Below are positions 16,221 to 25,506 of a DNA stretch of 64,000 bases, piece after piece. This stretch comes from Longimonas halophila. Its GTDB lineage: Bacteria > Bacteroidota > Rhodothermia > Rhodothermales > Salinibacteraceae. Each line of letters starts with the position of its first letter. Position 1 is the stretch's first letter. Under the pieces are notes generated by a model that was given only the letters and a program-made list of their open reading frames with translations, did not search any database and had not been told where the DNA came from. Where the stretch lies: positions 124,001 through 188,000 of the forward strand of contig NZ_PDEP01000003.1 of assembly GCF_002554705.1 (NCBI RefSeq). Direction: 5' to 3'. Both the position numbers and the translations under genes were made by a program.

Positions 16221-17660
16221 CTATGCCGTTGAAGAGGGCACCGCCTCCACTTCAGCGAGGGTACCATTTTCATGGCCTCCGCCCAGCAAACAGATCTTAC
16301 TGCGCCGTTCGTCGGTAATATCGCTTAGCGCATTGCGCGTATCCACAATGGCGTTGGCGTGCGTTGCAATCAGTTCGGTATCGAATGCCTCGTGATCGGT
16401 TACAAGCACTGCCACGTCGTACGCTTGCAGCGTTTCGGCCGTAAGCGACTGCTTCTGAACTGGACGCGTGTCGCTGTTGGCCGTATGAACAGCAAACGAC
16501 TCGACATGCGGATCCGCAAAGGCGACCTTGTCAATTCCTTTCTCGCGCAGCAGGCGAATGATGGTCTCGGCTGGCGAGTGGCGCGTGTCGTCGACATTGC
16601 CCTTGAACGCAACGCCAAGCACGAGCACCTTCGCATCCTGAAGCCGAACGGGCTGACGTGCAATCTGCTCAACGACGGCTTCGGCCACGTAATACGGCAT
16701 GCCTTCGTTCACGCGTGCCGCCAGCGTGATGAAGCTGGTCTCGAAGTCATAGCGGCGGGCCAGCCACGACAGATAATATGGATCAATAGGGATGCAGTGA
16801 CCGCCCAGTCCCGGTCCAGGGTAGAACGGCATGAACCCAAACGGCTTCGTTTTCGCCGCGTCAATGACGTCCCACATCGACAGGTCATCGATGCGATCGC
16901 ACAGCTTGGCGAGCTCATTTACGAGGGCGATGTTCACCGAGCGGAAGATGTTTTCGAGCAGCTTCTCCATCTCGGCCACCTTCGGCGAGGGGGCCACGTG
17001 CACCTGTGCAATAATGGCGCGCAGGGCAGCTTCGGCCACTTCGGTACAGGCATCTGTTACACCGCCAACGACCACGGGCGTATTGGCTGTGGTGAACTCT
17101 TTGTTGCCCGGGTCAATGCGCTCGGGACTAAACGCCAGGAAGTAGTCTTCGCCCAGCGCAAGTCCTTTTTCAGCGGCGGCTTCCTCCAGAATGGGCTGCA
17201 CAACCCCTTCGGTCGTGTCGGGATAGGTTGTGCTCTTCAGGATGATGAGCTGTCCGGGACGCAGATGCTTGGCAATGGAGCGTGTAGCAGCCTCGATGTA
17301 CTTGGTATCGGGCTCTTTGTGTTCGGTAACCGGGGTGGGCACGCACAGAAAAAATACGTCTACGTCTCCAGCAGCGCTATAGTCGGTTGACGCGCGCAGC
17401 CGTCCCTGCTCGACGAGTGAGGCCACGTGCGCATCGTCCAGATCATCAATGTAGTTGGTGCCCGCGTTAAGCTGGGCCGTGCGGGTTTCGTTCGGTTCAA
17501 TACCAATGACCTCGAACCCCGCCGCCGCATATTCTACGGCCAGCGGCAGTCCTACGTATCCCAACCCAGCAACTCCAATGGTTGCACTGTGGTCGTTGAA
17601 CGCTTTAACAAGCGAGGTAGCGGGCATACTAAGTTGGCCGTTTGTGTTCATGGAAGGCAA
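16221..17660 (-). CDS. UDP-N-acetylhexosamine 6-dehydrogenase (WbpA/WecC-like)
   Basis: 479 residues. It oxidises C6 of a UDP-N-acetylhexosamine with two NAD+, giving the uronic acid used in capsules and O-antigens. The Rossmann motif AGLGYVGLPLAVEYAAAG is at about 31-48, VPTPVTEHKEPD at 108-119, and the catalytic cysteine is C289 in PGPGLGGHCIPIDPYYLSW, the form typical of UDP-GlcNAc/ManNAc rather than UDP-glucose dehydrogenases. The C-terminal UDP-binding domain has LGVAFKGNVDDTRHSPA. With WecB in the same locus, UDP-ManNAc uronic acid is a likely product, though a WbpA-type UDP-GlcNAcA activity is equally possible. Last gene of the polysaccharide locus. Confidence 0.92.
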   Translation of the reverse strand: MPSMNTNGQLSMPATSLVKAFNDHSATIGVAGLGYVGLPLAVEYAAAGFEVIGIEPNETRTAQLNAGTNYIDDLDDAHVASLVEQGRLRASTDYSAAGDVDVFFLCVPTPVTEHKEPDTKYIEAATRSIAKHLRPGQLIILKSTTYPDTTEGVVQPILEEAAAEKGLALGEDYFLAFSPERIDPGNKEFTTANTPVVVGGVTDACTEVAEAALRAIIAQVHVAPSPKVAEMEKLLENIFRSVNIALVNELAKLCDRIDDLSMWDVIDAAKTKPFGFMPFYPGPGLGGHCIPIDPYYLSWLARRYDFETSFITLAARVNEGMPYYVAEAVVEQIARQPVRLQDAKVLVLGVAFKGNVDDTRHSPAETIIRLLREKGIDKVAFADPHVESFAVHTANSDTRPVQKQSLTAETLQAYDVAVLVTDHEAFDTELIATHANAIVDTRNALSDITDERRSKICLLGGGHENGTLAEVEAVPSSTA

Positions 17661-17761
17661 AGATCAGGAAGGGTCAGCGTAAATGGTTCAAGCTACAACG
17701 TGCATCTTCCAATGACGGGCACGCGCTCTACGATAAGGATGTACAGGACACACTTTCATGT

Positions 17762-19675
17762 CTACGGCGTGGGAGCAAGTACGTCACTCGAAGCCCGGGT
17801 TGTCTGCGGAGCGTCCATTAGTGTCATTTCGAACTCGTGACAGGGTACCTCCACGTTTTCAACAGCGCTGCGGGCAAGCGAGCGTTCATCGTCATCCATT
17901 GCCCGGCGCGCCAGCAGCACCACATCTACATGATACAGCCTACAAACAGCCGCCAACTGCTGCCCTGTTCCCAGCACAGGAAGTCCCTGCACACGCTGCG
18001 CTTTTTTAAGCGGATCGTCATCCACAAACCCAACTGGGTCGTATGGAAGCTCTGGGTTTTGCCGGATTTCGCGCAGAAGCAGCGCCCCCGAGTCGTTGGC
18101 TCCGTAGATCACAGCGCGCGGACCGGATGTAGTGCGCGCCAGGAAATACTGTCGCAGCCCACGAAAGCCGAAGCGCACACCGATCACGGCTAAGGTGACG
18201 ACCATCCAGTCGATAATCCAAACGGAAACGGAGAAGGCATCCCATGCAAAGACAAGTCCAAGCCCCACAATGCTGGCGCCCGAGGCCAGGAATGAAGCTC
18301 CAATGGTACGCACAATTTCGGGGGTACCTGCATGCCGCCAGATTGCCCGGTACAGGCCCATCGCGGCAAATACCGTAATTTTGATAGAGATAAGCAACGG
18401 AAGCGCACCGAGCATCTGTTCTTCCTGGGATACAGTGAGCCCCTGCTCAAACCGCAGATAGTGAGCCACCACAAAGGCTGCAGCCAGCAACGCACTGTCG
18501 GCCAGCACGCCGAAGACCGCCTTCCATCGGTGACCAAAGAGGCGGAAGAGCAGATGGGCATCATTGGTCTCGGTTGGCGACCGATGCACCGGCGCGCCGT
18601 CGCCCCCAGCCGGGGACGGGTCGTCGGTCGCAGCATATACGTTGGCCCGTGCCAGGTAGACCCCAAACATGGTGAGCGACACGCCTACCAGTGCCGCAAG
18701 GGCGTAGAACAGCAGCGTATCTACCACGAGCACCGCCAGCGCAAGTGCCCCTCCGGCTGCGCTCAGCGCATAGAGCGTGAGCACCGCGTGTGCTTCCGAC
18801 AGCCCCAAAAATACCAGTCGATGCGACGTGTGGTCGCGTCCGCCCTGCGATACCGGGCGGCCCATCCATCGCCGCACAATCATGACAAGTGTGGTATCCA
18901 AAATAGGCACCGCCAGCACCGCAAACGGCAAGATCATGACCGCAAACGATGCATTCACCGGCACCTCCGTCTGCACCACCAGGGCCCCTGCGCCCAGCAT
19001 ATACCCCAAAAAGAGGCTTCCGCAGTCGCCCATGAAGATCTTGGCAGGCTTGAAGTTAAAGACCAAGAAGCCTGCTGCAGCCCCAGCCACGGCAGCCATA
19101 ATCCCGACGACCGCCGAAAGCTCGACTGGAACGCCCACCATCAACATCACCAGAGCTGCAATACATGCAACTCCCGCTGCCAGCCCATCCATGTTATCGA
19201 GCAGGTTGATGGCATTCGTGATTCCGGCCACCCAGAGAAAGGTGAGTGGCCCCGAGATGGCCCAGTGCCAGTCGCCCATAAAGAGGTAGCCCTCCATCAT
19301 GAGGAGAGCTGTTGCCACAATCTGCGCGATCAGCTTTCCGGCAGGTGGCATGCCTTTCAAATCGTCGTATATGCCCGTCACAAAGAGCACAGCGCCGCCG
19401 ACCCAGACTGGCCAGAGCAGATCGATTGTACCACTGGCTGCGCCCCCAACAAATGCCGCGCCGACCAAACCAATGCCGCCCATGAGCGCAGTAGGAGTAG
19501 CATGCCACCGGTCTTCGCGTGGGTACGCCACCCATCCCATGCGCTTTGCCCATCGGATAATGAGCGGCGTCGCCACAAGCCCGGTAAGCAGTGCACTTCC
19601 AAAGGCCAGTGCAGCCAGCCCATAAGAACTTGCAAGAAGTGCCTGTACCATATCGGTCATAGTGCTGTGTGTCAT
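17762..19675 (-). CDS. WecA-like phosphoglycosyltransferase fused to a FlaA1-like membrane/nucleotide-binding region
   Basis: 637 residues. Residues about 10-345 form a polytopic MraY/WecA-type enzyme that transfers a sugar-1-phosphate from UDP-sugar to undecaprenyl phosphate, starting repeat-unit synthesis. Its motifs are GIYDDLKGMPP, NAINLLDNMDGLAAG, FNFKPAKIFMGDCGSLFLGY and GGRDHTSHRLV. After a linker (about 346-375) comes a second part with further transmembrane segments (AVFGVLADSALLAAAFVVAHYLRFE) and a Rossmann-like domain (AVIYGANDSGALLLREI, VGFVDDDPLKKAQRVQGLPVLGT), as found at the N-terminus of FlaA1/CapD-type sugar dehydratases. The SDR catalytic half is absent, so the fused region may be regulatory or a structural anchor. 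Confidence 0.88.
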   Translation of the reverse strand: MTHSTMTDMVQALLASSYGLAALAFGSALLTGLVATPLIIRWAKRMGWVAYPREDRWHATPTALMGGIGLVGAAFVGGAASGTIDLLWPVWVGGAVLFVTGIYDDLKGMPPAGKLIAQIVATALLMMEGYLFMGDWHWAISGPLTFLWVAGITNAINLLDNMDGLAAGVACIAALVMLMVGVPVELSAVVGIMAAVAGAAAGFLVFNFKPAKIFMGDCGSLFLGYMLGAGALVVQTEVPVNASFAVMILPFAVLAVPILDTTLVMIVRRWMGRPVSQGGRDHTSHRLVFLGLSEAHAVLTLYALSAAGGALALAVLVVDTLLFYALAALVGVSLTMFGVYLARANVYAATDDPSPAGGDGAPVHRSPTETNDAHLLFRLFGHRWKAVFGVLADSALLAAAFVVAHYLRFEQGLTVSQEEQMLGALPLLISIKITVFAAMGLYRAIWRHAGTPEIVRTIGASFLASGASIVGLGLVFAWDAFSVSVWIIDWMVVTLAVIGVRFGFRGLRQYFLARTTSGPRAVIYGANDSGALLLREIRQNPELPYDPVGFVDDDPLKKAQRVQGLPVLGTGQQLAAVCRLYHVDVVLLARRAMDDDERSLARSAVENVEVPCHEFEMTLMDAPQTTRASSDVLAPTP

Positions 19676-19812
19676 TCATTTACAGCCAGAGACATGAAAG
19701 GCAAGCACGCAGAAATGGGGGACAGCGTACTTGTTCTGATGCTGTAGCATTCTCGTGTACCCATCGTCATTTTGTGCTTTTGTTGCATAGGACACATGCG
19801 CTTTAAGAGATG

Positions 19813-20853
19813 CTATGCCCCATTAAAGGCGTCAGCAGTCAAAGACGCAACACCATTTTCAGAGTGCATGTCTTGCTGCTTTGCACGTTCGTGATCAATC
19901 ACATCGCGCAGAATGGTATCAAGATCACGCTCCGGACGCGTTCCAATAGCTGCTTGCAGTTTGCTCATGTCGGGCGTGCGGCGGCGCATATCTTCGAAGC
20001 CATCGCCGTAGGCCTCGTCGTACGGTATGTGATTGATCGGCACGTCAGCCCCTGAAAGCTCGCGTACGCGCTCTGCTAACGTGTTAATGGATATCGGATC
20101 AGGCCGTCCGATATTGAACACCTCTCCATGTGCAGATTCGGTGTTCATAAGCGAATCCACGACCTCCACGGCATCCTGCACATGCGTAAAGCAACGCGTC
20201 TGGCGGCCATCGCCGTAGACCGTAATCGGCTCACCAGCCAGCGCTTGCTTGACAAACGAAGGCACCACCATGCCATACTGCCCGGTCTGGCGCGGCCCCA
20301 CCGTGTTGAAGAAGCGCGCAGCGATTACCGGGGTGCCGTACTCAGAGGCATAAGCAAGTGCCAAAAACTCATCCATGGCCTTGGTACAAGCGTACGCCCA
20401 GCGGCGCTTTGAGGTGGCCCCCAGCACCCACGGACCGTCTTCAGCGAGCGTGTCGAGGTTGTCAACGGTTTCAAGCGCCTTGCCGTACACTTCGGACGTA
20501 GAGGCAATAAGCGTAAGGCTATCCTGTGCCTCGGCGATCTCCAGCACGTGCTCGGTGCCGCGCACATTGGTGGTAATGGTTTCGACCGGATGCTCCAAGA
20601 TGTGCTTCACCCCAACAGCAGCGGCCAGGTGCACAATGCGGTCACATCCTGAGGCAGCCGTTTCCAGTGCCGACTTGTTGCACACGTCGCCTATGGTAAG
20701 CGCAAACCGTTCGTGGTTGGCCAGATGCGCAATGGTATCGAGCGAGCCCGTCGACAAGTTGTCAAACGCGTGGACGTGATGACCCTGCGCCAACAAATGA
20801 TCCGCCAGGTGGCTTCCGATGAACCCGGCACCGCCTGTGATGAGGTAACGCAT
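19813..20853 (-). CDS. NAD-dependent nucleotide-sugar epimerase/dehydratase (extended SDR)
   Basis: 346 residues starting with the cofactor motif GGAGFIGSHLADHL (residues 7-20). The catalytic residues are S/T in ASTSEVYGK (117-125) and Y154/K158 in WAYACTK. RFFNTVGPRQTGQYGMVVP and VYGDGRQTRCFTHVQDAVE are typical of the UDP-sugar epimerase and UXS-like group. The exact sugar cannot be told from sequence; UDP-glucose 4-epimerase-like or UDP-glucuronate decarboxylase-like activity are the leading options. The final 30 residues (after DVIDHERAKQQ) are a non-conserved tail. Part of the minus-strand polysaccharide locus, between Wzi and the WecA fusion. Confidence 0.88.
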   Translation of the reverse strand: MRYLITGGAGFIGSHLADHLLAQGHHVHAFDNLSTGSLDTIAHLANHERFALTIGDVCNKSALETAASGCDRIVHLAAAVGVKHILEHPVETITTNVRGTEHVLEIAEAQDSLTLIASTSEVYGKALETVDNLDTLAEDGPWVLGATSKRRWAYACTKAMDEFLALAYASEYGTPVIAARFFNTVGPRQTGQYGMVVPSFVKQALAGEPITVYGDGRQTRCFTHVQDAVEVVDSLMNTESAHGEVFNIGRPDPISINTLAERVRELSGADVPINHIPYDEAYGDGFEDMRRRTPDMSKLQAAIGTRPERDLDTILRDVIDHERAKQQDMHSENGVASLTADAFNGA

Positions 20854-20994
20854 GAATAGATGCTATCGCTTTCGAGTGGATAAAGTCATCCACAGCATAC
20901 AAGGACGCGGCTTGCCTGTCGTTCGATGTGCATCAATATTGCAGGAAGTTTGTAATGAAAGCGCTTTATCTGTCTTCTTGTTATGCTCTTTCTG

Positions 20995-22467
20995 CTACAG
21001 TGCGACCGTTCCATCCCACTGCAGACCCAGCATGAGCCCAACCTGCGTGCCGTCAAATGCGCCCCAATCCACCGCCACGGAACTACGAAGGCGTAGCCCG
21101 TGCACTTCAGACAAGAGATAGCGCACGTCCAGGTGCGTGGCATACTGGTCTTGACGGAGCTGGCTACGAGGGATGGTTTCGAGATCAGGCGGAACTGTAT
21201 CGCCTGATCCGATTCTGCACGCCCCTTCTCCCGATATGACTTGGTCTTGGCAGATGCCGTAATTACGGCTATATGTGAAACGGGCTTCGTACTCGGTGCG
21301 TGGCGTAGGCTGTCCGCGTAATCCGAGGTGATGTGCAATGACCATGGTGTTGGGCGTTGGTGCAATGTTTTGCACCTCGTCCCTGACCTGTGGATTGCTT
21401 TCGATCGCCCGGAATCCGGGGTTACGAATGAGGGGATTCCCAAGCACGTTACCTTGATAGGTCCACCCGCTTCGATATCCAGAGTGCGTATAGTAACCCG
21501 CACGTCCTTCCGGCAAACCTGGCAAGGCATCCTGCTGAATGGTATTCATGAACTCGTACACGACATCACTCACCCAGTGGCGTCCGTTACGCTTAATGTC
21601 TATCCCCCAGAGTCCGTCCCACGGACTTCGGAAGAGTAGCCCCACCCAGTCTTCCAGATAAAACTGACGATATGCTTGAAGCTGCCACGTATCCAAATCA
21701 ATAGAAGCGGCAACATCGTACGCGGCGACGGTATTTTCGCCTGTCCCTCCTGTAACGCTGAAGAGAACGTCACGGTACTTTTCCAATGAATTAGGACGGT
21801 CTCGACCCGCCCACTGTAAATTCTGCGTGACGCCGGCGGTGAGGCTAAACTGGTCGCCAACAGCGCGCACATGCAAACTCTTCTGGTGCAGACGCGCTCG
21901 TGAAATATGGCGCTCTGCTCCGAGTTGTCCTTCGGCCCAGTATGCCTGTATGCGTAATCGACCTTCAGAGAGTGGAATTGTGACAAACCCAGGTGTTGAA
22001 AGCTCGATTTTGGGAATCGGTGTGGCATTGCGGCTAATTAGCATCGAACCTAATGAGAGCGCATCCTCATTGCCTCCCACAATGTGTCGAAACCGCCCGA
22101 TGCGAAGCCGCAATGCACGATATCGCATCGCACCGTAGAGTTCTGAAAAATGCGCTGTATTTGGTGTGTCCGAAAAACGCGTCGTCAGCGCAGCTCCGGC
22201 CTGCATATCTACAGGCCCCCATGACCAGTACGGCATGAGCGCCCGTATCTCTGTTGTCCCGTTGAACCGGCTACCCGCTTCACGTCGTCCATAGGTGTTG
22301 GCATACTGCCAAAACGGAGTAGTGCCGTGCAGGGCAGTCTGTGAACTCGTGCTGAGATGGTAGCGCAACGGAGGCATTTCTGTATCTTGTGCATGGGAGA
22401 GCAGAGGCAGAAGACTGGATAAAAGGCCAATTAAGAGACTAACCCCAATGTGCTTACCTCCCTGCAT
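20995..22467 (-). CDS. capsule assembly Wzi family outer-membrane protein
   Basis: 490 residues from the ATG at 22467, which opens a clear signal peptide (MQGGKHIGVSLLIGLLSSLL, cleavage near SHAQ). The rest is a beta-barrel with alternating strands, such as LYGAMRYRALRLRIGRFRH, LSEGRLRIQAYWAEGQL and SDVVYEFMNTIQQ, and a C-terminal strand ending in LMLGLQWDGTVAL, the pattern of the Wzi family. Wzi anchors or organises capsular polysaccharide at the cell surface. Its position inside a polysaccharide locus supports the call and suggests that the product stays attached as a capsule. Confidence 0.82.
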   Translation of the reverse strand: MQGGKHIGVSLLIGLLSSLLPLLSHAQDTEMPPLRYHLSTSSQTALHGTTPFWQYANTYGRREAGSRFNGTTEIRALMPYWSWGPVDMQAGAALTTRFSDTPNTAHFSELYGAMRYRALRLRIGRFRHIVGGNEDALSLGSMLISRNATPIPKIELSTPGFVTIPLSEGRLRIQAYWAEGQLGAERHISRARLHQKSLHVRAVGDQFSLTAGVTQNLQWAGRDRPNSLEKYRDVLFSVTGGTGENTVAAYDVAASIDLDTWQLQAYRQFYLEDWVGLLFRSPWDGLWGIDIKRNGRHWVSDVVYEFMNTIQQDALPGLPEGRAGYYTHSGYRSGWTYQGNVLGNPLIRNPGFRAIESNPQVRDEVQNIAPTPNTMVIAHHLGLRGQPTPRTEYEARFTYSRNYGICQDQVISGEGACRIGSGDTVPPDLETIPRSQLRQDQYATHLDVRYLLSEVHGLRLRSSVAVDWGAFDGTQVGLMLGLQWDGTVAL

Positions 22468-22551
22468 CACCTCTCCCCCATCCAGCGTTTCCCAGGCCAG
22501 GAATTCTCTATGCCGACACGCTTTGTAACTTCGCTCCACAATACATCAGTA

Positions 22552-24204
22552 TCAATTTGGGGGATTACTGTCTTCTGTGAGGCCGTGCCCTCCTTCCCCT
22601 AACACCCTGCGAATACGTTCCATCTGGGCCGTCAGTGTAGCAAAGTTATCGTTGATTGCTTCAAGTGCATCGGCGGAACGTATGCGCTGAACTGTTCGCG
22701 CTGCGGTTCCATCGGTATTGTCCTCAACAGCGCCAATTGCCGCTACGCGACGTCCTACAACTGCTTCTCCCTGCACAGATATTCCGTTAGGGGTCAACCG
22801 TACGTTGGTTGAGTCCTCCTCAGCATCGCTTTCCGGGCTTCCTATACAGAATACCGCAGCCTCTTCGCCAACATGAGCCCCTCGCCCACCAGAAGGTCGT
22901 TCGCTACTGGTGTATGTGATGAGACTGCCTTCTTCATGAATTTCGTTTCGCGTGTTGCCTGGCCTCTGTAGTGGCGGGAACCGACAGCCCGTAAACTGCA
23001 CGGTTGCATTTCGCGTCATGACATAAGCCTGAGAAGCGCTCGCACCGGAAGCCTCGCTCCCTCTGATCGCATGAGCCTTCACCCCGCTTGCCACCAACTC
23101 AGTATGTTGAATGCGAAGCATGGGAGCAGGCGTAGCCTCGCACCCACACCCAACAAGGGATATGCCATGGCACACCCCTAAGAAGTACCCACCAGCTGAT
23201 TGACTTGTGTTGACGTTATCACAGGCACACCCTATCAGCACAGAGTAGCTGAGTCCGCGGAGCCGATATCCCCACTCTTCCATCTGTGCCGCGTAACAGT
23301 TAATGAGACTTAGGCTTGTCCCGCCTCCTGTTTGCAAATCGGGAACGTGAAATCCGATACGGCCTTGCGATGCCCTACATCCGCTCAAACGCGACACAAT
23401 AATTTCGCTGAAGTGAAATCCCACGTCAACGCCAACCACGCTTACATTTTCGATGCGAGCACGCATAAGCCGAGGAGCGTATACCCCGAATGCATTGCGT
23501 TCTTCCAGATTCCAATCTGGATGCCCCTTCCCCTGAATGCGAAGGTCTGCAATATGCACATCTGGGCTAAACTTTAAATCTGTATTGGGGCGATCCACCG
23601 CAATGACGCAGTCTACATTGTAGTCATCTTGCACATCTCGATTGGGCACCGAACGTTGAAGGGACGGCCCCTTTACATTCGAGGTTTTCCGAATGACCGA
23701 CTGCATACCTTCGCCCCGGAGCGTCATGTAGGGCTGCACAACCAGGGGACGCGCAATACGATACACACCAGCAGATACATATGCACATCCTCCTGCTTTA
23801 GATGCTGCATCTATACAGGCCTGTATCGCTTCGCTATTGTCTTCCTGTTGAGGATGTGCTCCGTACAGACGAATGTCGTACGTATTTGTATGCTGCCATC
23901 GGATCCATCGCCCCGGCGCATGGTCTGGCTCAGCCTGACCGGCCCCATCTTGGGCAGGCGCGATGGCATCTCCCCTGTTATGTCGCGTTGCGTCTGGATC
24001 CCAAAGGAAAATTCCCCCGCCTCCGTCTCCCTCGCCGTAGTACCCTTCTACGAACACAACGCCTGTCTTCTTTCGCAGCGCACGTAGCGCTTCGATATTT
24101 GGCACTTGCTGAAAGCCCTCGTCTTCGGCCACTTGTGCCCAGCGTTGTACAGCTGAGCCTGTCATTCCTGCGAGGGCCCCTTCAATAAAAGCTCGCCTAT
24201 TCAC
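22552..24204 (-). CDS. Tat-exported right-handed beta-helix protein (pectate lyase/GH28-related fold)
   Basis: 550 residues. The N-terminus MNRRAFIEGALAGMTG has twin arginines and a weak hydrophobic stretch, consistent with Tat export. The core (about 105-400) begins YDIRLYGAHPQQEDNSEAIQ followed by AIQACIDAASKAGGCAYVSA and GVYRIARPLVV, the standard entry to GH28-related and pectate-lyase-3 beta-helices, then repeated short strands (VHIADLRIQG, ARIENVSVVGVDVGF, ISLVGCGCE). The C-terminal part ends with EAINDNFATLTAQMERIRRVL, resembling coiled ends of phage tail-fibre and tailspike proteins. It probably binds, cleaves or modifies the polysaccharide made by this locus. I cannot name a catalytic residue. 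Confidence 0.75.
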   Translation of the reverse strand: MNRRAFIEGALAGMTGSAVQRWAQVAEDEGFQQVPNIEALRALRKKTGVVFVEGYYGEGDGGGGIFLWDPDATRHNRGDAIAPAQDGAGQAEPDHAPGRWIRWQHTNTYDIRLYGAHPQQEDNSEAIQACIDAASKAGGCAYVSAGVYRIARPLVVQPYMTLRGEGMQSVIRKTSNVKGPSLQRSVPNRDVQDDYNVDCVIAVDRPNTDLKFSPDVHIADLRIQGKGHPDWNLEERNAFGVYAPRLMRARIENVSVVGVDVGFHFSEIIVSRLSGCRASQGRIGFHVPDLQTGGGTSLSLINCYAAQMEEWGYRLRGLSYSVLIGCACDNVNTSQSAGGYFLGVCHGISLVGCGCEATPAPMLRIQHTELVASGVKAHAIRGSEASGASASQAYVMTRNATVQFTGCRFPPLQRPGNTRNEIHEEGSLITYTSSERPSGGRGAHVGEEAAVFCIGSPESDAEEDSTNVRLTPNGISVQGEAVVGRRVAAIGAVEDNTDGTAARTVQRIRSADALEAINDNFATLTAQMERIRRVLGEGGHGLTEDSNPPN

Positions 24205-24306
24205 AATAACATTGGCTCTTTCCTTCGTTCTGTGAGATGACGTTCACGCAAAAGAACGTCCGCGCAGCTAACTTTGAGGAGGCTCGCGCTCGTATGCTTC
24301 AGGGCT

Positions 24307-25395
24307 CTACATGTGCTGCGTAAGATACTGAATGATACGCTTGGACGCATTTCCATCCCAAAGGGGCGGGATATGTCCATCTTTAAGGGAGCCCCCCATG
24401 AGTTCATCCACGCGTGCTGCCACAGCTTCTGGATCTAACGGCATGAGTTCGTTCGTCCCTTGTTCAATTGTAATGGGACGCTCCGTGTTTTCGCGCAATG
24501 TCAGACATGGTACTTGCAAGAACGTGGTTTCCTCCTGGATACCTCCTGAGTCGGTAACAACGGTACCAGCGTGCTCCATAAGACGCAGAAACTCCAGATA
24601 TCCCAGCGGTTCGAGCACCGTCAGATTAGCAATTTTCTTCACGTCATCGGCGAGTCCAAACTGCTTAAACCGGTTTGCCGTTCGTGGGTGCATGGGAAAC
24701 ACAACCGGATGCGATGCGGCAACACGTTCAATGGTAGATAGCAGTGCGCCAAGCCCTTCTCGGTTATCAACATTGGAGGGCCGATGCATCGTCATGGCTA
24801 CGTACGTTCCTGGATCCAAACCGAGTTCTTCCAGGATGTGCGTTTTCGCAGCTTTCTTTCGGAAGGAGACGAGCGCATCAATCATCACATTTCCGACGAA
24901 AGCGACTTTTTCATCGGGGACCCCTTCTTGTTTCAAATTTTCGACGCCGCTCTCTTCGGTAACGAACAGGAAATCAGCGATACTGTCAGTGACAATCCGA
25001 TTGATCTCTTCGGGCATACGCCGATCCCCACTGCGCAATCCGGCTTCAACGTGAGCCACAGGAAGGTTCATCTTGGTTGCCACAAGGCTACACGCCACAG
25101 TCGAGTTCACATCTCCAACCACAAGCACCAAGTCGGGCGTTTCATCTTCGATCACGGTCTCAAACGCCGTCATGATGCGCGCAGTCTGCTCGGCATGCGA
25201 GGCGCTCCCGACTCCTAAGTACACGTCAGGCTCGGGCATTTCCAACTGCGTAAAGAAGATGTCGCTCATCTTCTCGTCATAGTGTTGGCCCGTATGTACG
25301 ATAAGCGACTCGATTCCTACTTCCTGAAAGGCGCGATGTAGAGGCGCCACTTTCATAAAGTTTGGACGAGCACCAACAACGTTAATAACCTTCAT
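24307..25395 (-). CDS. wecB: UDP-N-acetylglucosamine 2-epimerase (non-hydrolysing)
   Basis: 362 residues, family length. It interconverts UDP-GlcNAc and UDP-ManNAc. Motifs: VVGARPNFMKVAPL at the N-terminus, VHTGQHYDEKMSDIFF, LVLVVGDVNSTVACSLVA, HVEAGLRSGDRRMPEEINR, FVTEESGVENL, MTMHRPSNVD, and the C-terminal TDSGGIQEET plus LTLRENTERP. The D/E/E/H residues known from E. coli WecB fall in these conserved blocks. Together with the dehydrogenase at 16221-17660 it could supply UDP-ManNAcA. Ordinary composition, but it marks the edge of the AT-richer segment. Confidence 0.96.
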   Translation of the reverse strand: MKVINVVGARPNFMKVAPLHRAFQEVGIESLIVHTGQHYDEKMSDIFFTQLEMPEPDVYLGVGSASHAEQTARIMTAFETVIEDETPDLVLVVGDVNSTVACSLVATKMNLPVAHVEAGLRSGDRRMPEEINRIVTDSIADFLFVTEESGVENLKQEGVPDEKVAFVGNVMIDALVSFRKKAAKTHILEELGLDPGTYVAMTMHRPSNVDNREGLGALLSTIERVAASHPVVFPMHPRTANRFKQFGLADDVKKIANLTVLEPLGYLEFLRLMEHAGTVVTDSGGIQEETTFLQVPCLTLRENTERPITIEQGTNELMPLDPEAVAARVDELMGGSLKDGHIPPLWDGNASKRIIQYLTQHM

Positions 25396-25506
25396 GGTGT
25401 CTACCTATGTGTCTTGGTCTTTGAACGATTTCGACTGTTGTGGCAGGGGTATTATATTAAGAGAAGGCTCCGTACTTTTTGCACTGCATGCCTCCTGATC
25501 AGCGGT

